This document shows positions 6,786-13,834 of a DNA stretch of 64,000 nt, in pieces. Numbering within the stretch: position 1 is the stretch's first letter; each line of letters starts with the position of its first letter. The position numbers and the translations under genes were made by a program. This stretch comes from Carboxylicivirga linearis (GTDB lineage: Bacteria; Bacteroidota; Bacteroidia; Bacteroidales; Marinilabiliaceae). Below the pieces are notes generated by a model, which saw only the letters and a program-made list of their open reading frames with translations, was not told the DNA's origin and made no database searches. The stretch lies in contig NZ_JAGUCO010000023.1 in NCBI RefSeq assembly GCF_018271995.1, positions 1 to 64,000 of the forward strand, read 5' to 3'.

Positions 6786-6829
6786 ATTAGTTCCAGGATA
6801 GGGTTTCAATCCACACCTGGATAATTGAT

Positions 6830-7093
6830 CTAGTCAATTAATGTGTACTGATTAACCCCAGTACCTTCCATAACAGATGTTTTCCACATTGGCAAAACAC
6901 AACCATCTAAGGTCACTGAAATGTTGACACATCCATTAGGTTCTCCATTGCTCCAATCGGCAGTAATAACACCGGGGTACTGATCACCTTCTTTTGCTGG
7001 ATTAACTCCACCATCAGTAGTTCTTAATGCTTCGATGAATTTCTCATCATCTTGACCAAATTTGTACAGGACTCTTTTTCCTACTTTACTCAT
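6830..7093 (-). CDS. Unknown phage protein, 87 residues, between transposase and B genes
   Basis: I do not recognise this protein. It is a strand-rich 87-residue product (VGKRVLYKFG at the start, then GVITADWSNGEPNGCVNISVTLDGC) with no signal peptide. It is co-directional with the transposase gene, 33 bases after it. Its place between the MuA-like and MuB-like genes, which are adjacent in Mu, is unusual. It may be a small regulator or accessory factor of transposition. Confidence 0.55.
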   Translation of the reverse strand: MSKVGKRVLYKFGQDDEKFIEALRTTDGGVNPAKEGDQYPGVITADWSNGEPNGCVNISVTLDGCVLPMWKTSVMEGTGVNQYTLID

Positions 7094-7126
7094 AATTGTA
7101 TGGGTTTTACAAAGCCGCCCAGGGCA

Positions 7127-9181
7127 TTATTTTCCTATATTGAGTATCTTTCTTTGTCGTTCTGTAAGTCCATCGCTTATGCCGTTGGCATTATCCTCCA
7201 GTACCGATTCGCGAGCGTTGGTATTTAGTTTGGATGAATCCCACCAACCGAAACCTTCAGTACCGGTTGCTTTCATTTCGCCCAGGGTAATCATTTGTTT
7301 TTCGAGTTCACGAATTGAATACTCCTGACCCCATTGTTGTTGTTTTTGTTTGAATAGTACACGCTTAGCGTTTTGGCCTTCTTTCATATCGGCCACACAA
7401 GCCGCGTATCGTTCTTTGTTGTAGGCAAAATCGACGAATACACCTTTATCATTGTAAAGAGCAATCATGTCGGGGTTATTCTTATCGATTCGGATCTTGA
7501 ATTTATTGCCCAGGTTCTCGTTGGCAAACATGAAGTCTCCCACATTGTCGGAGTCGGGTACTATAAAATGATGTTTATTACTATTGACTTCTATTTCAAT
7601 GCCGTTAACGCCGTATTTGTATTCAAGACGTTGCTCAACCATAAACAGGCTGATACGGTCGAAATAGTTTAATTTACTACGTTTTTCGTGTTGAATAGAA
7701 GTGTATCGTTCAATTTTACTGGCACCCACAAAGCGACCGTATTTATCACGTTTTTCGCCACGTTGGTTATATTCGTTAACCATTTGAGAGAATAGCTCAA
7801 TAACACCGTAGCGATCGGGTAATGCTTCCGGATTCTTTTTGAATTGTGCCAGTAACTCAGGATTAGCCTTTGAGTTAAGACTCTTAACGTTGATGTTACC
7901 CCCTTTAAAGTTTGGCTGTTTGCGTAACACTTGTTGTTGGAAGTGACCGATAATGCTCTCAACGTACTTTGAGCGACCTTTGTAAGGTTCGCAAGGAAAA
8001 TGAACGCGGCTCATGTTACTCATGAGATTACGAACCGCCACCGCCACGTTAGCCGATGAATTATCGTACTGCATTTGATAGGGCTTGTATTCGTGTTTTA
8101 TAACCGCATCGCGTATGGCATCTTCAACCATACCGGCTGTTTCGGCGAATGCAACTGAATAGCCAACTATAGCCGTACTATTGGCATCGGTAACAAAATA
8201 CACGTAAAGGTCGCTCTTGATCTTACCGTTCTCATCGCGGTAATACAACTGCATGGTAGTTCCATCCAGTGACCAAAGAGCATCAGGGAAAGAAGGTGTG
8301 TCGCGGTTGATAAGCGGCTGTATATCGTTATCAGCGGCCAACTTACCATGACGTGCGTAATACCATACTTTCTTAACTTTTGGAGTGTTTAAATACTGTT
8401 TAACAGTTGAAGTTGTGATTTGCTCTTTGTCATTAGCCAAAGCCCAATCGTTATACATCATGGAAACATCTTCCCAGGAATACTTAACCGGTTCGGATGC
8501 AAGTTGAATCAACTTAGCGTGAACTTGAGTATCTGTTTTTTCACGGTTCACATTTCCAACTCCACCATGTATTAAGCTTTTAATTCCTTCTTTTTTATAG
8601 GATTTAGCAGCATTTTCAACCAACCAACGTTGACTAGTTATTATTCCTTTTTTAAACTTGATTAATGCAGGATCTGATGTCTGTTCGTTTAAACAGCGTT
8701 TAAATACTTCGGTACGAAAGTCAACAATACTATCGAAACCAAGCTTACGGGCTTTTTTAACATCGAAATCATTGATTAAACGTAACCAACCGGCAGCACG
8801 TGCCAACTGGTGAACTTCGAGCGGATTGTACTGGCCGGTAGCTGATAATTGTTCAATTTCGTCAGGATCTGAAGTTACTAATGCAGTAACCTGATCTGTT
8901 ATATTTTCTACAATGGCTTTAGCTGTCTCATCTTCCTTTTTCTTCAGGAAGATTTCCGGCTCAAGATTTTCGCAAAGCACAGCCTTTATTAAGGCCTTGT
9001 ACTTTGGCATTAACGAATGATAGTGGATGTAAACCTGTTTACCCTGTTTGTGATGTTCCCAACAAAATACTTCTCCCTTACGTTGTCCGGCTAAAGCACG
9101 GCTAACGTAACTGGATGAAACGCCACATTGAGCCAGCTCATTACGCGTTACGGATAGTATGTTGTTGTGATAAATAGGCAT
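7127..9181 (-). CDS. MuA-like DDE transposase
   Basis: The 684-residue protein starts at ATG 9181 rather than upstream, because the longer reading would overlap the Ner-like gene. It has an N-terminal helix-turn-helix part (NELAQCGVSSSYVSRALAG), further DNA-binding helices to about residue 250, and an integrase-type catalytic core with D at about 302 (SLDGTT), D at about 371 (QYDNSS) and E at about 407 (KYVESIIGHF). This is the DDE triad of Mu A. A beta-barrel-like region and a charged C terminus follow, as in MuA (663 residues). It carries out strand transfer at the prophage ends, presumably binding the repeats at 10314-10356. Confident assignment. Confidence 0.9.
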   Translation of the reverse strand: MPIYHNNILSVTRNELAQCGVSSSYVSRALAGQRKGEVFCWEHHKQGKQVYIHYHSLMPKYKALIKAVLCENLEPEIFLKKKEDETAKAIVENITDQVTALVTSDPDEIEQLSATGQYNPLEVHQLARAAGWLRLINDFDVKKARKLGFDSIVDFRTEVFKRCLNEQTSDPALIKFKKGIITSQRWLVENAAKSYKKEGIKSLIHGGVGNVNREKTDTQVHAKLIQLASEPVKYSWEDVSMMYNDWALANDKEQITTSTVKQYLNTPKVKKVWYYARHGKLAADNDIQPLINRDTPSFPDALWSLDGTTMQLYYRDENGKIKSDLYVYFVTDANSTAIVGYSVAFAETAGMVEDAIRDAVIKHEYKPYQMQYDNSSANVAVAVRNLMSNMSRVHFPCEPYKGRSKYVESIIGHFQQQVLRKQPNFKGGNINVKSLNSKANPELLAQFKKNPEALPDRYGVIELFSQMVNEYNQRGEKRDKYGRFVGASKIERYTSIQHEKRSKLNYFDRISLFMVEQRLEYKYGVNGIEIEVNSNKHHFIVPDSDNVGDFMFANENLGNKFKIRIDKNNPDMIALYNDKGVFVDFAYNKERYAACVADMKEGQNAKRVLFKQKQQQWGQEYSIRELEKQMITLGEMKATGTEGFGWWDSSKLNTNARESVLEDNANGISDGLTERQRKILNIGK

Positions 9182-9197
9182 GTGTGAGGTTTGCCGG

Positions 9198-9419
9198 TTA
9201 GAGTAAATTTTCTTTTGCCAGATTGATCTCAGCAATTTTGCGAGCCAGTTCGATAATTTGTAATGACTTGCCTCGCATTGCTCTTCGCTTGCCAGTTAAT
9301 ACCACATTAACGGTGCTTTCGGTAACATTTAACTTGTTCTGAATAAGAACCCTGTCAGCGGCAGTAACCTGTTTACCCAATTTTCGGGCCTCTGGATTTA
9401 CAATTTGCTTACTATTCAT
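9198..9419 (-). CDS. Ner-like early DNA-binding regulator
   Basis: The first gene of the early operon encodes a 73-residue basic protein with a helix-turn-helix-like stretch (AADRVLIQNKLNVTESTVNVVLTGKRR, residues 20-46). In Mu the equivalent position holds Ner, a small DNA-binding protein that turns down the early promoter and repressor transcription. Sequence similarity to Ner itself is not obvious, so the name rests on position, size and the DNA-binding pattern. It ends 16 bases before the transposase start. Confidence 0.6.
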   Translation of the reverse strand: MNSKQIVNPEARKLGKQVTAADRVLIQNKLNVTESTVNVVLTGKRRAMRGKSLQIIELARKIAEINLAKENLL

Positions 9420-9474
9420 TTTTGTTTAAGTTTGTATTACAACTCACGACAAAGTAATCTAATATATTAGACTT
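9420..9474 (-). promoter_or_regulatory. Divergent control region: early promoter overlapped by repressor operator
   Basis: The 55 bases between the repressor and the Ner-like gene must hold both promoters. On the minus strand a TTACTTTG box (9448-9455 complement), close to the Bacteroidota -7 consensus TAnnTTTG, lies about 20 bases after a TTG; operator O1 falls between these elements. A bound repressor would therefore block the early promoter. The repressor ATG follows O1 by three bases, so its mRNA is likely leaderless or nearly so. Confidence 0.5.
9458..9471. promoter_or_regulatory. Operator O1 (perfect 14-bp palindrome)
   Basis: TCTAATATATTAGA is a perfect palindrome located directly before the repressor start codon and inside the proposed early promoter. 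The surrounding 18 bases (9457-9474) recur exactly at 9648-9665, which is not expected by chance and marks it as a protein-binding site. Confidence 0.7.
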
Positions 9475-10200
9475 ATGCAAGCGAATGAAGATGAAAAATC
9501 TAATTTCTTAGATAATATTAGAAAACGCATAATATTCTTTGCTGATAATGCAGGTGGTGGACGCTCTGTTTTTATGGAGTCTACAGGCATAAAGAAAGGA
9601 ATGTTTGATCCAAAAGACATCGACAGAGCTGTTGGATCAGATAAAATATCTAATATATTAGACTTTTATAAAAATCTTAGTGCAGAGTGGCTTCTTTCTG
9701 GAAATGGGAAAATGTTAAAAGAAAGTAATGACACGGTAGAAGAACCCATGTCCACTTATTATGAGGCAAAGAAGCTTGAAAATGGTGTTCCATTGATAGA
9801 AGGCGTTCCATGGATCGAAAAGTTAGCGTCTGCCGGCTTTGGAAATGGAGAGTTTTCGATTGCGAAGCAAGATGTGAAAGACTATTATGTCATTCCAAAA
9901 TTCAAGAATAGAAAGGTTGATTTTATGATCGAGGTATGTGGATCCAGTATGTATCCAAAGTACAATAGTGGTGATGTAGTGGCTTGTCGTATTATTCGGG
10001 AAAGTAACTTTATTCAATGGAATAAGGTTCATGTAATAGCGACAAGAGAACAAGGCATATTGATAAAGCGGCTCAAGAAAAGTGAAATGAAGGACTGTTT
10101 GCTTGCTGTTTCAGACAACCAGGATTATGAGCCTTTTGATATACCAGAGAAAGAGATAACAGGAGTAGCCATTGTAGTAGGTGTGATCCGCCTGGAATAA
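9475..10200 (+). CDS. Phage repressor with S24/LexA-type self-cleavage domain
   Basis: The 241-residue protein has an N-terminal DNA-binding region (residues 8-75, ending in SAEWLLSGNGKM, typical of CI-like repressors) and a C-terminal S24 peptidase domain. The catalytic serine is S158 in GSSMYP and the lysine is K198 in ILIKRLK; an Ala120-Gly121 pair in LASAGFG is the likely self-cleavage site. It should hold the prophage silent and be inactivated by RecA-dependent cleavage after DNA damage. This differs from Mu, whose repressor is not LexA-like. It is divergent from the early operon and surrounded by three matching operators. Confidence 0.88.
   Translation: MQANEDEKSNFLDNIRKRIIFFADNAGGGRSVFMESTGIKKGMFDPKDIDRAVGSDKISNILDFYKNLSAEWLLSGNGKMLKESNDTVEEPMSTYYEAKKLENGVPLIEGVPWIEKLASAGFGNGEFSIAKQDVKDYYVIPKFKNRKVDFMIEVCGSSMYPKYNSGDVVACRIIRESNFIQWNKVHVIATREQGILIKRLKKSEMKDCLLAVSDNQDYEPFDIPEKEITGVAIVVGVIRLE
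9499..9512. promoter_or_regulatory. Operator O2 (same half-sites, changed centre)
   Basis: TCTAATTTCTTAGA keeps both TCTAA and TTAGA half-sites of O1 with a different central tetranucleotide. It lies 41 bases from O1, inside the first codons of the repressor gene. Confidence 0.55.
9649..9662. promoter_or_regulatory. Operator O3 (identical to O1) inside the repressor gene
   Basis: A second perfect copy of the O1 palindrome lies 191 bases from O1, within the repressor coding sequence. Flanking bases match too, giving 18 identical bases. The spacing would allow DNA looping between bound repressors, or a role like the Mu internal enhancer. Confidence 0.65.
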
Positions 10201-10313
10201 TACCAGATCCGTCTTTTGTATCTACATACCCCCATACTTTAAAGTCAAGATTTACCCAACATCCATCAAATGTATGCCAATTCCTAGGATTTTTGCAAGT
10301 TTAACATTTTTGC
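10201..10313. other. Non-coding segment between repressor and prophage end repeats
   Basis: No gene with a start is seen here. On the minus strand 10205-10293 reads without stops as a protein-like stretch (RNWHTFDGCWVNLDFKVWGY and onward), but it lacks a start codon and may be a remnant or chance. A degenerate relative of the end repeat (CAAGTTTA) occurs near 10296-10303. Confidence 0.35.
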
Positions 10314-10360
10314 AAATTTACAGGATTCGTTTTCTTAAATTTACAGGATTCGTTTTGCCA
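10314..10360. repeat. Prophage terminus with two tandem 20-bp transposase-binding repeats
   Basis: AAATTTACAGGATTCGTTTT occurs twice, at 10314-10333 and 10337-10356, separated by three bases (period 23). The second copy ends four bases before the host junction at 10360/10361. Read outward to inward on the minus strand, the prophage begins TGGCAAAACG, with the 5'-TG expected of Mu-type ends. Such repeated subterminal sites bind the transposase; the 23-bp spacing puts both on one face of the helix. Confidence 0.8.
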
Positions 10361-11056
10361 AATATATTGTGTTGGAATAACATAAAAACTAACAGTAGTA
10401 ATAAAAGCAGATAAATACACTAACCAAATAATAGCAGATACGGATGTATTAGCAGCTGCATTTACGTTTACATTTGCATCTTCAGTTTCCGGTTCATATA
10501 GAGTAAAAGGCACCAATACAATCACAACTATTGAAAAGGCATATACCAGGAATGTTAGTTTCCAGCTAATATCAGTCAGATAACCGGCAGCCGTTATAAA
10601 AATAAGTCCGCCCAGAGCCACAAAAGCACCCTGTAAGCCCATGAAACGTTCGCGTTTGGCACCGGTAAAATAATCACCAATAAGGGTTGTTGAAACGGTC
10701 ATAATACCAGCCACTCCAATTCCAAAAACAAACCTCCCAATTAAAATACTATACAAGTTGTTTAACCAATATCCCGATGTTCCGGCAATTAAATAAATCA
10801 ATAACGATCCGAATAGCATCTTAACCCTTCCAACTTTATTCAGAAATCGTCCGATAACAGGCGCTGATACAGCAATGGTTAAGGCTGGTAATGTAAGCAT
10901 CATTTTAGTTAATAACTCAATGCGCTCAACCTGATTAAATTCGAAACTTATTAATGGTAAAGCCGGTGCAATAATAGCGTTGGCTAAAATGGTAAGCATA
11001 CTGGCTAACAACAATGTTGTTTCCAGTACCTTTTTATTTCTGATTATATAACTCAT
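10361..11056 (-). pseudogene. MFS transporter gene truncated by the prophage
   Basis: The N-terminal 230 or so residues of a major facilitator transporter are intact: start MSYIIRNKK, about seven hydrophobic segments, and the typical GRFLNKVGRVK loop between segments 2 and 3. After ...FYVIPTQYI the frame enters the prophage terminus and stops 18 codons later, so the C-terminal helices are lost and the protein should not function. The closest general resemblance is to MdtG/multidrug-type MFS exporters. The remaining part should lie on the far side of the prophage, outside this window. The longer start at 11077 is less likely. Confidence 0.85.
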
Positions 11057-11118
11057 TCGTAATAAATAATAAACCACTTTTCAACTATTATTTAATTTGT
11101 TCATTTTGATGGGAGTAG

Positions 11119-11134
11119 TTCGATATACATCGAA
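11119..11134. promoter_or_regulatory. Palindrome upstream of the MFS gene, possible operator
   Basis: TTCGATATACATCGAA has 6-bp arms around a 4-base centre. It lies about 65 bases upstream of the transporter start, in the 130-base gap after the outer-membrane protein gene, a usual place for a repressor site controlling an efflux gene. No matching regulator gene is adjacent in the window. Confidence 0.35.
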
Positions 11135-11204
11135 GTAATAGTCGATTTTGGGAATTAAAAAAGATGTTTATGAATAAACAACCCTATTTGAATAACACTG
11201 TCTA

Positions 11205-11882
11205 CTACATTAAAACACCTATAAAAATACCAAACTCGTTATTGGTAATTTTCATTGGGCTATAGCAATCATAATTGTAGGCAGCTCCAAACGAATAGTT
11301 CTTAAAGCTAACTCCTAATCTTCCGTATACATGGCTACGGTCGTGATGATTACTGCTGGTTGTTGTAATATGACTATACATTCCCTGTACACGTGAATAC
11401 AAAGACCAATCACCTTTAATTACCGGACGGTATTCAAGCATAGCAATGGTTTCGAAGTTTTTAGTTGCTGTTAGGTGGAAACCAGATGTTAACATTCCCA
11501 TAAAAGTTCTGGTATGATAAGCATACTGAGCTCCTGCAAAAGGACGGAATCCCCAATGTGAATTGTACATTGAACCGGCCAGTACACTAACCCCTTTTAA
11601 TACATCGTATTTTAACATTGATAAGTTAACCGATTCCTGAAACTCACCATCATTTTCGTAGTTTGCATTGATATAGGTTAATCCAAAGAAACCTAATTTA
11701 CTATCGGGTCCGAACTTACGGTCAAGTACTAACTGAGAGGTAAATCCTTCACCACCTAAAAATACTTCCAAAGGAATGGGTGCAGTTGGTTTTACTTCCG
11801 GTTGTTGAGCTACTGCTTCATTTGAACCCAACACAACTATTGCTAATAATAGCATCCACATATAGTATCTTTTCATTTTCAT
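11205..11882 (-). CDS. Outer-membrane beta-barrel protein of unknown function
   Basis: A signal peptide (MKMKRYYMWMLLLAIVVLGSNEAVAQ, cleavage after about residue 26) precedes about 200 residues of alternating aromatic and polar strands (for example GFFGLTYINANYEN, GFRPFAGAQYAYH, SFGAAYNYDCYSP) with a C-terminal hydrophobic strand ending in FIGVLM. This is the pattern of an 8- to 10-stranded outer-membrane barrel. It is co-directional with the MFS gene downstream. A porin-like or adhesion role is possible; nothing specific is recognised. Confidence 0.65.
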   Translation of the reverse strand: MKMKRYYMWMLLLAIVVLGSNEAVAQQPEVKPTAPIPLEVFLGGEGFTSQLVLDRKFGPDSKLGFFGLTYINANYENDGEFQESVNLSMLKYDVLKGVSVLAGSMYNSHWGFRPFAGAQYAYHTRTFMGMLTSGFHLTATKNFETIAMLEYRPVIKGDWSLYSRVQGMYSHITTTSSNHHDRSHVYGRLGVSFKNYSFGAAYNYDCYSPMKITNNEFGIFIGVLM

Positions 11883-11949
11883 ACTTTTTATTCGTTAAAC
11901 TGTTAATGTAAATTTTAAAATTAGGGTAATAGAAGGTCAGTTCATCATC

Positions 11950-11976
11950 TACCGGAGGATGTAACACCCTCCGATA
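11950..11976 (-). terminator. GC-rich hairpin after the azoreductase gene
   Basis: A 9-bp stem with one wobble pair (TATCGGAGG / CCTCCGGTA on the minus strand) and a 9-base loop lies 77 bases after the azoreductase stop and 68 bases before the outer-membrane protein start. There is no clear U tract, so it may be a weak terminator or an mRNA leader structure. Confidence 0.4.
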
Positions 11977-12052
11977 GTGATAAATAATAATGATCCTGAA
12001 AGAATCAGGTAAGCCTACAATAAAAAATTATTATGTCAGAGTAATAATTCTC

Positions 12053-12658
12053 TTAGAAAGAAGGAGCCGCAGTTTTTGCTCTTTCAAATGAGTCATTCAA
12101 CAAGGCAGTAGTATCTTCAGTTACAATATCTAAACGATCTGTTGCTATAGTAGTAAAATCGGTAATTCCCATAAAACCGAATATATTGCGCAAATATTTA
12201 TCTGCCATTTCTAACGATTCCATTGGCTCAGCAGAATAATCACCTCCACGTGTTATGATATTAATCGCCTTTTTGTTGTGACACAACCCAACAGGACCAT
12301 TCTCGGTGTATGTAAATGTGATTCCCGAGATAGCAACACAATCGATATAGGCTTTTAAGATAGCTGGCAATCCTAAATTCCAAATTGGCTCTGCAATAAC
12401 ATACTTATCTGCCTCAGCAAACTGATAAGCAAATTTAAGAACAGGATGATTCTTATCTTTTTGCATAACAGCCTCATGCATTTCGTTCAGTTTTCCTTTT
12501 GGTAAAAAAGGTATATTTAAATCATACAAATCCAACTCTATCACCTCATCCTGAGGATTTAGTTGTTTGTATTCTTTGATAAAACTATCTGCAATCTGAA
12601 ATGTCCGAGATTCTCCCTCCCCTTTAGCATTTGCTTTAATGTACAATACTTTGCTCAT
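12053..12658 (-). CDS. azoR: FMN-dependent NADH azoreductase
   Basis: The 201-residue product starts at MSKVLYIKANAKG (ATG 12658; the longer frame adds an unlikely N terminus). It has the flavodoxin-like quinone reductase fold: a first strand and phosphate-binding loop (KANAKGEGESRT), AEPIWNLGLPAILKAYID with the Pro-Ile-Trp-Asn segment typical of AzoR, and a GGDYS loop. AzoR reduces quinones and azo compounds with NADH through FMN and is linked to thiol and quinone stress. The length matches the family (about 200). Confidence 0.85.
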   Translation of the reverse strand: MSKVLYIKANAKGEGESRTFQIADSFIKEYKQLNPQDEVIELDLYDLNIPFLPKGKLNEMHEAVMQKDKNHPVLKFAYQFAEADKYVIAEPIWNLGLPAILKAYIDCVAISGITFTYTENGPVGLCHNKKAINIITRGGDYSAEPMESLEMADKYLRNIFGFMGITDFTTIATDRLDIVTEDTTALLNDSFERAKTAAPSF

Positions 12659-12852
12659 TCTTTTCCTTTTTATATAATTCGTTTCAAGTTCATCTGCTAT
12701 CAATGTCCGGTATCAATAAAGGTACTGACCACCAAACAATCCATCGGTAATAAATTGACTAACAACAGACTTACAATATAAATTCACTAATAAAAGCTTC
12801 AATACAAATATATTGTTGGCCCAAAGGAAATCCTTTTACAAATGTTAAAAAG

Positions 12853-13428
12853 TTATTTTTTGGATCTGATCCGACTTAATGATACTTGAGAAATACCTAA
12901 AAAAGCAGCTGTATCCCCCAGGCTGATTCGTTGCTGAAGATGTCCGTACTCTTTCAAAAACTTATTGTACCTTCCTGTGGCATCCAGATATAGCAAGCCT
13001 TTTAGGTTAGAGATAGCAGTAGAAGCAACGACCGAAACAAATTTACGAGCAAAACTTTCGAATGAATGATACTTATTACATAAACGCTCAAAATCATCGT
13101 ATAACAAATAATTGATGGTGCAATCTTCAAGAGCCAACGTAGAGTAATCAGCAGGTAAGTTTTTGAAAAAGCTGTCTGTGGCAATAAAAAAATGATCTTC
13201 TTCGAAGAAACGAAATATGAATTGACTGCCTTTATGATAATAGAAGTGTTTAGCCAGTCCCGTTTTTATAAAGAACAGATTGCGACATAGCTTCCCCTCT
13301 TCATGTATAACATCTCCTTTCATATATTTTTTTGTGCGAACACATTCCAACAACTCACTAGTAGCTTGTTCCGACAATACTGAAAGGTTATTCACAGCTT
13401 TTAAAAAATCACCTACTTCTTCATTCAT
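12853..13428 (-). CDS. Crp/Fnr-family transcription regulator
   Basis: The 191-residue protein starts at MNEEVGDFLK. Residues 20-130 form a cyclic-nucleotide-binding beta roll (KYMKGDVIHEEGKLCRNLFFIKTGLAKHFY), and the C terminus has a helix-turn-helix (GDTAAFLGISQVSLSRIRSKK). The C terminus stops soon after the recognition helix, as in many Bacteroidota members. No Fe-S cysteine cluster is evident, so it is unlikely to be a true Fnr oxygen sensor. It lies upstream of the azoreductase on the same strand with a 190-base gap, and may control it. Confidence 0.75.
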   Translation of the reverse strand: MNEEVGDFLKAVNNLSVLSEQATSELLECVRTKKYMKGDVIHEEGKLCRNLFFIKTGLAKHFYYHKGSQFIFRFFEEDHFFIATDSFFKNLPADYSTLALEDCTINYLLYDDFERLCNKYHSFESFARKFVSVVASTAISNLKGLLYLDATGRYNKFLKEYGHLQQRISLGDTAAFLGISQVSLSRIRSKK

Positions 13429-13528
13429 GTTTCTAAAATAATACAATTTGTAAAATTTCACTTCCTTCAAACTCTACAGTTACTTTTAAAAGACTTTCCG
13501 GTACATATTGAGATGCTAAATAGTCTCA

Positions 13529-13656
13529 GCAAGAAAACTACATTTTTTTCGTTACGCTTGCTTCAAAATAGGTCATTTACGAAAGTTAACTTCCAATTTA
13601 TCACCTGCGCAAGCCTTAAAAATAAAGCTTTCTAATCAGAGACTTTGTTTTCTTGC
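13529..13656. other. Structured intergenic segment with nested inverted repeats
   Basis: The 400-base gap between the Crp-like gene and the GH2 gene has no convincing coding frame. It contains a perfect 10-bp inverted repeat, GCAAGAAAAC (13529-13538) with GTTTTCTTGC (13647-13656). Nested inside are GCTTGC / GCAAGC (13556-13561 with 13609-13614) and a 10-bp palindrome AAGTTAACTT. It may be a small RNA, a leader of the Crp-like gene or a degenerate mobile repeat. Confidence 0.35.
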
Positions 13657-13711
13657 AAGCACTAAATAATTAGCGAAATACAATCTAAATTGTTTGAAGT
13701 TATCACAACAA

Positions 13712-13749
13712 AAAAATCCCATCTTCAATATTAAAGATGAGATTTTTTT
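13712..13749 (-). terminator. Terminator of the GH2 gene
   Basis: A 14-bp stem with one mismatch and a T run on the minus strand lies about 85 bases after the GH2 stop codon. The A/T flanks on both sides would allow function in either direction. Confidence 0.65.
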
Positions 13750-13834
13750 TAACTACTTGCTATGGCACCAATTAACAGGTGCTAATAAAGGATCTATTCA
13801 TTACACTGTAATAACAGACAATCAATTAGTACGA

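Larger units (their letters stand above)
1..10360. mobile_element. Mu-like transposable prophage, left (early) end; other end outside the window
   Basis: The segment has the standard Mu early layout: repressor next to the terminus, a divergent control region, a Ner-like protein, a MuA-like DDE transposase, a MuB-like ATPase and a run of small early genes ending in GemA-like and RecA-like proteins. The outer boundary is set at 10360, where the reading frame of a host MFS transporter ends in a 5'-TGG terminus (minus strand) followed at once by two identical 20-bp repeats. The missing half of the transporter is not in the window, so the prophage must continue left of position 1. Head and tail genes are not visible. 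The boundary is seen directly in the sequence. The Mu-like assignment follows from gene order and the transposase and ATPase pair. Confidence 0.88.

Noticed and set aside
6803-6816. GTTTCAATCCACAC resembles the start of some CRISPR repeats
   Set aside because: Only one copy is present, with no second repeat or spacer pattern and no cas genes nearby.
11165-11180. Near-palindrome TGTTTATGAATAAACA after the outer-membrane protein gene
   Set aside because: It is AT-rich with a two-base centre and no U tract, so neither a terminator nor an operator can be supported.
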